From contig CAVUTF010000007.1 of assembly GCA_963744305.1 (NCBI GenBank), positions 124,001-188,000 on the forward strand: a stretch of 64,000 bases of DNA, in the 5' to 3' direction. Positions 43,997-52,014 of the stretch are shown here, piece after piece. Numbering within the stretch: position 1 is the first letter of the stretch; every line of letters begins with the position of its first letter. The notes beneath the pieces were generated by a model that ran no database searches, was not told where the DNA came from, and saw only the letters and a list, made by a program, of their open reading frames with translations. This DNA is from FEN-1219 sp963744305. GTDB lineage: Bacteria > Pseudomonadota > Gammaproteobacteria > Steroidobacterales > Rariloculaceae. A program made the translations under genes and the position numbers.

Positions 43997-44481
43997 CCCG
44001 GGAAGCGGACGCGTTGGACGAGAGTCGCATAGCACGAGCGCTGCCAATGAGCTTAGATCGCAAGATGGCAGCCGATGAGTACCTGATTGCGGTCGTGGAT
44101 GATGAAGAATCGGTGCGGAAGGCGCTGGTCCGGCTATTCAAGTCCGCAAACATCAATGCATCGCCGTTTTCTTCTGCGCGCGAATTCCTGCGCTCCTTGG
44201 AGCATCTGCACGTCGACTGTCTGGTGCTGGATTTGCAGATGCCGGATATGACCGGCCTCGACCTGCAGCGCTATCTTCAGATGGTTCGCCCCGAGCTGCA
44301 GATACCGGTCATCATCATCACGGCACACGATGAGCCCGGCGTACGCGAACGCTGCTTTGCAGCAGGCGTCGGTGCCTATTTGCGCAAACCCGTCGAAGGC
44401 AGCGCGCTGCTGGCTGCGGTCACGAAACTGGCGCACCACCGCGATGGCGGCGCGGAACGATCCGACCAGCCTAGCCTCTAG
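43993..44481 (+). CDS. Receiver-only response regulator
   Basis: 162 residues (137 if ATG 44068 is used). A single receiver domain has LIAVVDDEESVRKALVRLFKSANI, the phospho-acceptor in DCLVLDLQMPDMTGLDLQRYL, VIIITAHDEPGVRERCFAAGVGAYLRKPVEGSALL, and no output domain. It overlaps the stop of kinase 2 (ATGA). Partner of kinase 2; may relay to the FixJ-type regulator at 39535. Confidence 0.88.
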   Translation: MTREADALDESRIARALPMSLDRKMAADEYLIAVVDDEESVRKALVRLFKSANINASPFSSAREFLRSLEHLHVDCLVLDLQMPDMTGLDLQRYLQMVRPELQIPVIIITAHDEPGVRERCFAAGVGAYLRKPVEGSALLAAVTKLAHHRDGGAERSDQPSL

Positions 44482-45089
44482 AGCCTAGGCAAATTTGGGC
44501 CCGTCAGATCCTCGTCGTGCGCCAAGGCGTCTTCCCGTTCGATCCAAAAGCCGAGCACGGCATATGAGAACCCCGAAAGGATCGCGAACCCCGCTGTCAA
44601 CTCGGCCACGAACGCAGTGTCGGAGACTTTCACGAGCAGAAGTGCTCCGAACACGAGAGTCAACACGCCCGTAGCGCCGAGCAGCCAACCACTGCGATGC
44701 GCAGTGCGGAGCTCGACGGCAAGGCTGAGTAGCACGATCGCTCGGACGATCGCCCACGCAGCAACCGCTCCGAACAACGCGACCCCACTCGTCCACGACG
44801 CTAGTAATATCACCGATCCGATGCCGAGGCCGATGGTCGCGTCGAGCATTTGGAGACGTTTTCGATACGTGACGAGGCCGAACGCGGCCATAATCGCGCC
44901 ATCGGCGAAAAGCCAGACGCCGAGGAACAAATCCAACACGTCGATCGAGACATCGGGCCAAAGAAAAATCGCCGCGCCGATCAGAATTGCGAGCGATCCT
45001 CTGAGGACAAGGTTCCACCAACGCGCCGCCAGCATCGCTCCCAGTCGTGCACCGCTGGTGCTACGAGCGGAGTCGGATCGCGCTTGCAT
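44478..45089 (-). CDS. HdeD-family (DUF308) membrane protein
   Basis: 203 residues with six hydrophobic segments arranged as three DUF308 pairs. It opens AARWWNLVLRGSLAILIGAAIFLWPDVSIDVLDLFLGVWLFADGAIM and continues RLQMLDATIGLGIGSVILLASWTSG and RSGWLLGATGVLTLVFGALLLVKVSD. E. coli HdeD of this family contributes to acid resistance at high cell density. A second member lies at 51435. The gene converges on and overlaps the receiver gene by 4 bases. An operator copy lies 250 bases upstream of its start. Confidence 0.85.
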   Translation of the reverse strand: MQARSDSARSTSGARLGAMLAARWWNLVLRGSLAILIGAAIFLWPDVSIDVLDLFLGVWLFADGAIMAAFGLVTYRKRLQMLDATIGLGIGSVILLASWTSGVALFGAVAAWAIVRAIVLLSLAVELRTAHRSGWLLGATGVLTLVFGALLLVKVSDTAFVAELTAGFAILSGFSYAVLGFWIEREDALAHDEDLTGPNLPRL

Positions 45090-45406
45090 GAAGCGGATCG
45101 CTCCGGTTACGTGGCGGCCCCTGGCTCGCGCTCACGCTGATCCGAGATTTGGCGCATTTGTTACTCGGCTGAGCATCGGCGTTGACTCTCTCGATAAGCG
45201 CTCGCGAGTGGTCTTTTTTCGGCGTTGGCGTCGAGCCGCCCCGCTGGGGGGGAGGCGGAAGCGGCCTCGACGCTTTCGCGCTTTACTCTTGTTGCGGAGA
45301 AACGAAACGAATACTCCGACCAATCGACAGGTGCAGCGATTGGACCTTGGTCCCACGCAATTTCATTCCTTGCTCGATTCGAGAAATTTCGGATATCGTC
45401 TGGCTT
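45090..45406. promoter_or_regulatory. Divergent intergenic region with strong operator copy at 45339-45356
   Basis: 317 bases between HdeD (minus) and a small unknown gene (plus), with no gene seen. It contains ATTGGACCTTGGTCCCAC, whose core GGACC-TT-GGTCC is a perfect 12-base palindrome, 51 bases before the small gene. A poly-G run (CTGGGGGGGAGG, 45245-45256) is also present. Confidence 0.5.
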
Positions 45407-45700
45407 ATGAAAGTCAGAGACGTCATTGCGAAATGGCCCCTGCATAGATGGGTTGCCGATGACGCTCAGAGCCGGGATTTATCGCCGACGCAGGTGGCTG
45501 AGTTGCGGTTGCTGTGGTTCAGCACACCGGATGAAGAGGGGTGGTTCCGAGTGGCCGCCACCGACTCCGAGCGACGAGACTGGTCGACCTTTGGCCGCAT
45601 CGCGGATCTGGCGAAATGGCCGATCCTCGAGATTACTTTGAGCGGTAAGTTGCGTGCGTCTCTCGAGGAGATCGGTGCGCTGGATCTCGAACGGGGCTAG
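45407..45700 (+). CDS. Hypothetical protein
   Basis: 97 residues, acidic and basic in alternation, with several tryptophans (WPLHRWVADD, LLWFSTPDEEGWFRVAATDSERRDWSTFGRIADLAKWPILEITLSGKLRASLEEIG). No transmembrane segment and no recognised family. ATG 45407 is chosen because the longer open frame upstream runs through the operator site. The strong GGACC-TT-GGTCC site lies about 50 bases before the start, so it is probably a target of the same regulator. Confidence 0.5.
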   Translation: MKVRDVIAKWPLHRWVADDAQSRDLSPTQVAELRLLWFSTPDEEGWFRVAATDSERRDWSTFGRIADLAKWPILEITLSGKLRASLEEIGALDLERG

Positions 45701-45736
45701 GCTCATGGCGGCGCGGTGACGCCGGCGCGCATGGCG

Positions 45737-46417
45737 TCAAGGGGTTTTGCCGAACGTGAAGCGGAACCCGAGCATGAACACGTCGCCACCGAGCTCGCTG
45801 CTCGATTGCTCGGCCGAAAACCGCTGCAGCTCCAGGAACAGGTAGGTTTGCTTCACAGCGCCGGTGCCATAGCCTTCGCGCGTATCACTGTCGAAGCGGT
45901 TCAGGTACAGCTGTAGACCGAGGCGCGCGCAAGTGCCGAGATCCGACGTGCCGGAGCGATCGGGCTGAAGCTCAATCTCCTCTCGGTAATAGGCCGACGT
46001 GAGCCCGACGCCAACGTACGGCACGAACAGCTGGTGCGGTTTCAGGATGCCGCGGAAGTTGACGAACAAATGCAGCGGCATCAACGTGTAGTCGACTTCG
46101 CCACCCGGAACGCCCGTCGTCGACAACACGCCGAGCCCAGTCTCCTTCATGTAGCCGAGCTCCGCACCCGCCTCGAGCCAAGGCCGAAAACCGCGGGCGA
46201 AGCTCACCGCCGCATAACCGACGTCGTCGTCGCCGTAGAACTGTTCGAACGAGTCGAGGTCGGGCGTGAAATCACCGGCCTTGATTTCGACCATCCAACG
46301 CGGGCTCGCGACGGCCTGCTGATCGTCGGCCGCCGCCGCGACGCCGAACATCACCGCCGAGCACGCGAGCGCGATCGCGCACGCGCGTCGCCCCGCCACA
46401 GGCGCGGTTCGGCTCAT
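45737..46417 (-). CDS. Outer-membrane beta-barrel protein
   Basis: 226 residues. A signal peptide (ACAIALACSAVMFGVAAAA) is followed by an eight-strand-type barrel: RWMVEIKAGDFTPDLDSFEQFYGDDD, YAAVSFARGFRPWLEAGAELGYMKETG, DYTLMPLHLFVNFRGIL, LFVPYVGVGLTSAYYREEIE, RLGLQLYLNRFDSD, FMLGFRFTFGKTP. Its ATG overlaps the stop of the upstream CFI-box gene (ATGA), so the two are translated together. No specific function recognised. Confidence 0.75.
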   Translation of the reverse strand: MSRTAPVAGRRACAIALACSAVMFGVAAAADDQQAVASPRWMVEIKAGDFTPDLDSFEQFYGDDDVGYAAVSFARGFRPWLEAGAELGYMKETGLGVLSTTGVPGGEVDYTLMPLHLFVNFRGILKPHQLFVPYVGVGLTSAYYREEIELQPDRSGTSDLGTCARLGLQLYLNRFDSDTREGYGTGAVKQTYLFLELQRFSAEQSSSELGGDVFMLGFRFTFGKTP

Positions 46418-48238
46418 GGCGCGGCTCCCGTGCGCAGCGTCTCGCGGAACCTGCCGACTTTGAGCGTAACCAACGCGGCGGCGAGGACGACGATCGCGAT
46501 GCTTTTTAGCGGGCTCGATCCCATGATCAACAGCGCCCCGAGCACGTAGAACGATAGCAACGCACGCACGGGTAGCTTGAGAGAATCATGCTCGTCGATA
46601 TAGCGAGCCATTGGCGGGCTCAGCGAGTAGTACTTTTCCGCCAGCGCGCGCCCGAGCCTATGCGGTAAAAGATAGCGATCGCGAAAGTCACGAAGAATGG
46701 CTAGTTCCGCTGTCCACTCCGTGCCGTATGCCGCCGTGGCGATGAAGCAACCCTCGTCTGGGAGGTCCGGGACCGGGATCGTCGGCCCCGGGATTGCCTG
46801 CAGCTCGTTGGAGACACTGCTTTCGACGATCGGGCCGAGCCCGACAGTCGTGGTTTCCGAGAACGCGCTCTCGTGTCGGCTCGGAGTGTTGTCCACGACG
46901 GTCACCGCCAAGTAGTACCTAGCCTGGGCGCGGGCGATCACTGCGAACCGATAAGTCGTCCCATTCGCGAGGCCCGTCACCGTGGCCGTCGTCACGGCTC
47001 CGGCGTCGATGCTGTTGCTCGTTGCTTGCGTTGACGCCGTACAAGATTCGATATGCGCTCGCGCCCTCCACCGGGCTCCACGTGACGACGGCACTCTTGT
47101 CGCGCGGCTGGGCCGAAAGCAACTGCGGTTGGGGCGGCGTGCTCACGATGGGCGTCAGCATCGCGAGCGTAAAGTTCGTCGCGTTTCCCACGTCGATCGG
47201 CGACGGCTGCGTGCCGCCTGCGGCGTCGCGGCCATCGAATGGCGGTCCCGCCGTGTTCAAGCTGTAGTGAACTCGATAACCGCCGGGGTTGGCCGTGTTG
47301 GTCACGAGATACGAGAGGTTCGGCTTCCAGCTCAGGGCGATTTCCGTCCCGGATACGCCTGCGACTGCATCGGGTCGTGGTACCGGAAACGGATACGGAT
47401 CGGCGAAGCCTCCCCCGTAGGCGCCTGCGTCAGCGGTGCTGCTGTCGATGACGTCGGTGCCCATGCCCGCGTCAACGCATGCGGATCCTTGCTGCAAGTG
47501 GAAGTCTCGCCTGTCCGGGTCGGCGAATACGGGGTCGCCCACTTGGAAGCTCGTGCCCAGGCCCGAGTCGGTGTCGCCGTTGCGGAAGAAACAGTTGAAA
47601 GACACATTGAGCAAGCTGGGCGTTCCGCCGTTCGCCGTTGCGAACGCCTCCCGATTGCCGGCGAAGATATTGTTGGTCACGCGTGTCAACGTTGAGCCTC
47701 GCCTGATCGCGACGTCACTGGCCCTGAACACGTTGTTGGATACCTCGACCGACGATGCGACATCGCTGCGCAACGCGGTGCCGAGCACGCCGTCGAAGAC
47801 GTTGCTTGCAATAGTGGTACCGATCGCGTTTTCGAGGTCGACGGCGATGTCGCCGCCGGCGAATGTGATATTGCCAAGCACGGCTCCATTGACTCCGCTG
47901 AGCGACGCTGTCGGCATGGCCGGATTGCGCGGACGGATGATCACTCGCGCCGTCTCTCGGCCGCGGACGTCGATCTGCGAGCGTAGCCGGACGTTCTCGG
48001 CGTATTCGCCGGCCTCGATAATTACGCGATCTCCGCTACGCGCCGCGTTGATCGCTCCCTGAATGCTCGAATGGTCCTTCGGAACGACGAGATCCTCGGC
48101 AGCGCCGGGCGGCGCAGCCGCGAGGAGTGCCAGCAAGAAGGGCTGCAGCGCCGTAGTTGGAATCTGCGAGCGTTCTGGCCGCCGGTCACCGAATCGGCCC
48201 TTGGTCCAATCGCTTGCATCCATCATGCAGGCGACCAT
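46414..48238 (-). CDS. Secreted beta-helix/fibronectin-type protein with CFI-box C-terminus, one frameshift
   Basis: About 605 residues. A signal peptide (LQPFLLALLAAAPPGAAEDLVV) leads into a right-handed parallel beta-helix (IQGAINAARSGDRVIIEAGEYAENVRL...NVFDGVLGTAL...NVFRASDVAI...NIFAGNREAFATANGG). A fibronectin III-like part follows (PQPQLLSAQPRDKSAVVTWSPVEGASAYRILYGV). After a shift near 47020 it continues TATVTGLANGTTYRFAVIA, and ends with CFIATAAYGTEWTAELAILRDFRDRYLLPHRLGRALAEKYYSLSPPMARYI plus two hydrophobic segments. The CFIATAAYG start of that tail is the CFI-box-CTERM signature, thought to be a surface-sorting signal. Start uncertain (ATG 48238, 48226 or 48223). Coupled to the barrel gene after it. 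Confidence 0.8.
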
Positions 48239-48241
48239 ACC

Positions 48242-48258
48242 AGAGGTCTCGAACCTCT
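48242..48258. repeat. Inverted repeat in divergent promoter region
   Basis: AGAGGT-CTCGA-ACCTCT, perfect 6-base arms with a 5-base centre. It lies between the CFI-box gene (minus) and kinase 3 (plus), overlapping the leader of the former. It may be an operator; it does not match the GGACC family. Confidence 0.3.
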
Positions 48259-48275
48259 TCAGCAAAGCCCTTTGA

Positions 48276-49548
48276 GTGTTGTCGTTATTCGTCAAACGCA
48301 AGCGATCGCACGAGCGGCGACTGGCTCTCACCGTTGCTTTGACGTTCGTCGTGACGGGTCTCGCGTGGGTATTCCTCACGGATGTGCTGATTTACGGCTT
48401 CGTGGAGAGCCCCACGCTCATCGCACGCTTCGAGACCGGCAAGGGGTGGATCTTCGTCGCCATGGCAGGAGCTCTGGTGTACGTGGTCACGTTGCGCGGC
48501 GCGGTGCGTATGATGCGTGCGCGTGCCGTCATCTCGGCGGTTGTCGATAGCATCGCCGACGCCGTCCTGCTGCTGGGACCGGATCGCAAGATCAGGCATG
48601 CAAATCCCGCGGCGAGCCGAATGCTCCTGTGCGACGACCTTGTCGGACTCGGAGCAGAAGAGTTCTCCCGCCGTTTTCGCGTTTCGTACCCCGACGGTTC
48701 GGTGGTTCCGCCGGACGAGCTCATCTCGCAGCGCGTTTTCTCGGAGGGCGGACCGCTGCATTACAAGGCGCTGCTCTATCGGCCTGGCGCCTGCCGAGCT
48801 CGTGATCTCCGCCACGGCGGCTGCAGTGCGCGACGAGGTCGACGAGTCTCCCGGTCTAGTGGTCAGCGTGTTGCACGACATCACCGCTTCGGAGCAGCTG
48901 GCGCGAATGCGCGACGAGTTCCTGGCGGCGGCGGCACACGCGCTCAAAACACCTGTCACCATCATCAAGACGAACGTCCAAACCATCACCGCCGGTGATC
49001 TCGTGCGGCTGCCCGAGACGATCGCGGCCATCGAGCGGCAGTGCAGCCGCATCGACCGGATCGTCCAAAACCTACTCGTGCTCGCGCGAACGCGTTCTAG
49101 AACGCTGCAATTGCGGCATGACGATGTGGACCTTGCTCCACTCGTCGAACGAATTGCGCAGGAAATGGCCGCGGCGGTTTGGCAGCGGAGCGTGCACAGT
49201 GATATTAAGGGCTCCCCACGGGTTCGGGCGGACGAAGATCGGCTCGGTTTGAGTTTGCGAAATTTGATCGACCGCGGTTGCCGCTCCGCGGTTCCAGGTT
49301 CGTCGGTCACGCTCCAATTGAGGCAGCGCGGCGATGACGCCGAGCTCGGCGTCAGCTACCAGGCGCTTGCGGCTGAAGAGACGACGATAGAAAGTGGCGG
49401 AGCGTATGACGAAGTGGGGATCGGCCGCCTCGTCGTCGAGTCCATCGTCGCCGCGCACGGTTGGACGCTGCGCGAAGAGACCGCGGGGTCGGCCGTTACG
49501 ACGTGGGTTCGGATGCCGCTATTGGTGCCGCAAGCGGATGGGCCATAA
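48276..49548 (+). CDS. Histidine kinase 3 with PAS and degenerate ATPase domain, one frameshift
   Basis: About 424 residues, GTG start. Two transmembrane helices (LALTVALTFVVTGLAWVFLTDVLI and WIFVAMAGALVYVVTL) precede a PAS domain (VVDSIADAVLLLGPDRKIRHANPAASRML). HisKA carries the phospho-acceptor His in FLAAAAHALKTPVTIIKTNVQ. In the ATPase domain the N-box reads LSLRNLIDRGCRSA, lacking the second asparagine, and no DxGxG is seen before GIGRLVVESIVAAHGW. ATP binding is therefore doubtful. The frame shifts once near 48785 (surplus base). It overlaps the following receiver gene by 11 bases. It may act as a phosphatase or scaffold instead of a kinase. Confidence 0.82.
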
Positions 49549-49927
49549 GGACGTTCTGGTGGTCGACGACGACCACGACATGGCCCATGTGATGCTGCGT
49601 GCACTGCGACTCGCGGGCTACTCGGCGAGGAGCGCCGCGAACGGCAAACTTGCGCTCGAAGCGGTCGAGGCGCGAATGCCGGCGCTCATATTGCTCGATA
49701 TGCTCATGCCGGTGATGGATGGCTGGCAATGCGCGCGGGAGTTGCGTACGAGATACGCGAACACCATTCCCATCGTGGTAGTAACGGCCGCAGAAGACGC
49801 GCGCGCGCGCGGTATGGCGATTGGTGCGGATGCCGTGCTGGCGAAGCCGTTCGAGTTGCACGAGCTTTTGCGGTTGGTCGCGCAGTACGTCGACAACGGG
49901 CCTCGTGCGGGTTGGCCGCGCGCTTGA
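49538..49927 (+). CDS. Receiver-only response regulator
   Basis: 129 residues, a lone receiver domain. DVLVVDDDHDMAHVMLRALRLAGY, the phospho-acceptor in ALILLDMLMPVMDGWQCA, VVTAAEDARARGMAIGADAVLAKPFELHELLRLV, and no output domain. ATG 49538 overlaps the end of kinase 3. Third kinase/receiver-only pair in the window. Confidence 0.9.
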   Translation: MGHKDVLVVDDDHDMAHVMLRALRLAGYSARSAANGKLALEAVEARMPALILLDMLMPVMDGWQCARELRTRYANTIPIVVVTAAEDARARGMAIGADAVLAKPFELHELLRLVAQYVDNGPRAGWPRA

Positions 49928-49968
49928 GGTCCTATCCGACATAGAATCGTCGCTCGAAGGCGCGCCGC

Positions 49969-51360
49969 GTGACGGCGGGTATTTCGTTGCGCATACCGCG
50001 AATCACCGATCTCGAGCACTGGGACAGCGTGGTTCCGCGGTTTCGCGCGCTCGCGGACTTGCCGTGGGCGATCTGGCTGGACAGCGCGGCGCCTGGCATC
50101 GGCGACGGCCGCTACTCGATTCTTGCGGCGGATCCGTACCTGACGTTGCGCACGCGAGGCGAGCTCACGACCATCGCGCGGCGTGACGGTGGCACTCGAG
50201 TCGCGACCGACTCGCCGCTCGAGCTGCTGCGGCTCGAGCTCGGCGAGCCGGGCGCCGGCGTCGGCAGTCTGCCGTTCTGCGGCGGAGCGCTCGGCTACTT
50301 CGGCTACGATCTGGGCCGCCGCTACGAAAAGCTACCGGCGCTCGCCGTAGCCGACATCGACATGCCGGAGCTTGCCGTTGGCCTCTACGACTGGGCCGTC
50401 GTCGTGGATCATCTCGAGCGGCGCTCCTGGCTGGTCGGTCAGGGCCGCGACCCCGAAACGTTCGCGCACTGGGACAGCTTGCTCGAGCGCTTGCACGCGC
50501 AGCGGCTGACCTCCGCGCACCCTTTCAAGGTGCTCTCGCCAGTCTCATCGAGCTTCGATCGCGCGAGCTACGCGGCCGCATTCCGCCGTGTGCAGGATTA
50601 CATTCGCCGCGGCGATTGCTATCAGGTGAACTTGACGCAACGGTTCCGCGCGCGCGCAGAGGGCGACGCGTGGCACGCGTATTTGCGTTTGCGCGAGATC
50701 AATCCGGCGCCGTTTTCGGCTTTCTTGAGCTTTCCCGACGGCAAAGTGCTGTGCTCATCGCCCGAACGCTTTTTGCGCGTGGCGGGCGGCGAAGTGGAGA
50801 CGAAGCCGATCAAGGGGACGCGGCCGCGCGTAGCCGACGACTTGCGCAACCGCGCGCTCGCCGAAGAGCTGCGCGCGAGCGCCAAGGACCGAGCGGAAAA
50901 CGTCATGATCGTCGATCTGCTGCGCAACGACTTGGGCAAAAGCTGTGTGCCCGGCTCGGTGCACGTCGAGAAGCTCTTCGACGTGGAGACGTTTGCGCAC
51001 GTGCATCACCTCGTGAGCACGGTGCGGGGCCGGCTCCTGCGCGGCAAGCATCCGCTCGAGCTACTAGCCGGAGCATTCCCCGGAGGCTCCATCACGGGTG
51101 CGCCGAAAGTTCGGGCAATGCAGATCATCGAGGAGCTAGAGCCGCACAGACGCGGCGTCTATTGCGGTTGCATCGGCTACGTCGGCTTCGACGGCAACAT
51201 GGACTTGAACATTGCCATCAGAACCCTCGTGCAGCATGGGGAGTACATCTATGCGTGGGCGGGCGGCGGCGTCGTCGCCGATTCCGAGGTCGAGGCCGAA
51301 TACCAGGAGAGCCTCGACAAGGCCGGCGCGCTGCTCGTGGTGCTGAACGAGCGGGTCTGA
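49969..51360 (+). CDS. pabB: Aminodeoxychorismate synthase component I PabB
   Basis: Chorismate-using enzyme (463 residues) that forms 4-amino-4-deoxychorismate with glutamine amidotransferase PabA, for p-aminobenzoate and folate. The motif ETKPIKGTRPR carries the lysine typical of PabB (TrpE has PIAGT). SFDRASYAAAFRRVQDYIRRGDCYQVNLTQRF, DRAENVMIVDLLRNDLGKSC, HHLVSTVRGRL, AGAFPGGSITGAPKVRAMQIIEELE and YAWAGGGVVADSEVEAEYQES are complete. PabA is not adjacent. The fused folK-folP gene lies 650 bases away on the other strand. Confidence 0.95.
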   Translation: MTAGISLRIPRITDLEHWDSVVPRFRALADLPWAIWLDSAAPGIGDGRYSILAADPYLTLRTRGELTTIARRDGGTRVATDSPLELLRLELGEPGAGVGSLPFCGGALGYFGYDLGRRYEKLPALAVADIDMPELAVGLYDWAVVVDHLERRSWLVGQGRDPETFAHWDSLLERLHAQRLTSAHPFKVLSPVSSSFDRASYAAAFRRVQDYIRRGDCYQVNLTQRFRARAEGDAWHAYLRLREINPAPFSAFLSFPDGKVLCSSPERFLRVAGGEVETKPIKGTRPRVADDLRNRALAEELRASAKDRAENVMIVDLLRNDLGKSCVPGSVHVEKLFDVETFAHVHHLVSTVRGRLLRGKHPLELLAGAFPGGSITGAPKVRAMQIIEELEPHRRGVYCGCIGYVGFDGNMDLNIAIRTLVQHGEYIYAWAGGGVVADSEVEAEYQESLDKAGALLVVLNERV

Positions 51361-51434
51361 GACTGAAGTCCGATACCACGCGATGCGGCGTTTAGGCAGA
51401 ATGTCTCGTCCACAACAAGAACAGGAGCTCGGAC

Positions 51435-51998
51435 ATGTTGGCGAATATCTTGAAGCGCTACTGGTGGATGACGCTGCTGCTCGGGGTAATTTGGATTCTG
51501 TTCGGAATCGCCATTTTTCTGCAGCCCGCAATCTCGCTCGTCACTCTCACGCTGCTGTTCGGGGCACTCGTATTCGCCGACGGCGTCGGCAACCTGATCA
51601 CCGGCTTCGGCGGGCGCAAGGAGAACGAGCACTGGTGGGTGCTGGTATTGGCTGGCGTTGCCGGAATCGTCGTGGGCGTACTCACGTTCTTGAACCCCGC
51701 AATCACGGGGCTGGTCCTGCTCTTCTATATCGCGATCTGGGCGATTGTCGCAGGGCTGCTCAAAATCGTGGCGGCGATCCGGCTGCGTAACGAGATCACC
51801 GGCGAAGTCTGGCTGGGGCTCGCCGGCGTCCTCTCCATCGCTTTCGGCGTGATGGTCATCGCACGGCCCGGCGCGGGGGCGCTCGCGATACTCTGGCTGA
51901 TCGGCGGCTACGCGATAGTGTTCGGCGCGATTCTCATCGCCTTGGCGCTCAAGTCGCGCCAGTTCGTGGGGCGAGTGGGTGCTGCTCTGAAGGCGTAG
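51435..51998 (+). CDS. HdeD-family (DUF308) membrane protein, second copy
   Basis: 187 residues with six helices in the DUF308 pattern: YWWMTLLLGVIWILFGIAIFLQPAISLVTLTLLFGALVFADGVGNLITGF, HWWVLVLAGVAGIVVGVLTFLNPAITGLVLLFYIAIWAIVAGLLKIVAAI, EVWLGLAGVLSIAFGVMVIARPGAGALAILWLIGGYAIVFGAILIALALK. AGGAG lies six bases before ATG 51435. It is closer to canonical HdeD than the copy at 44478. Likely inner-membrane stress protein; no operator copy seen upstream. Confidence 0.88.
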   Translation: MLANILKRYWWMTLLLGVIWILFGIAIFLQPAISLVTLTLLFGALVFADGVGNLITGFGGRKENEHWWVLVLAGVAGIVVGVLTFLNPAITGLVLLFYIAIWAIVAGLLKIVAAIRLRNEITGEVWLGLAGVLSIAFGVMVIARPGAGALAILWLIGGYAIVFGAILIALALKSRQFVGRVGAALKA

Positions 51999-52014
51999 AA
52001 GCCGGTCGAGGTCG

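Noticed and set aside
44465..44500. Terminator between the converging receiver and HdeD genes
   Set aside because: CCTAG/CTAGG arms exist, but they are short, with a long loop and no T-run.
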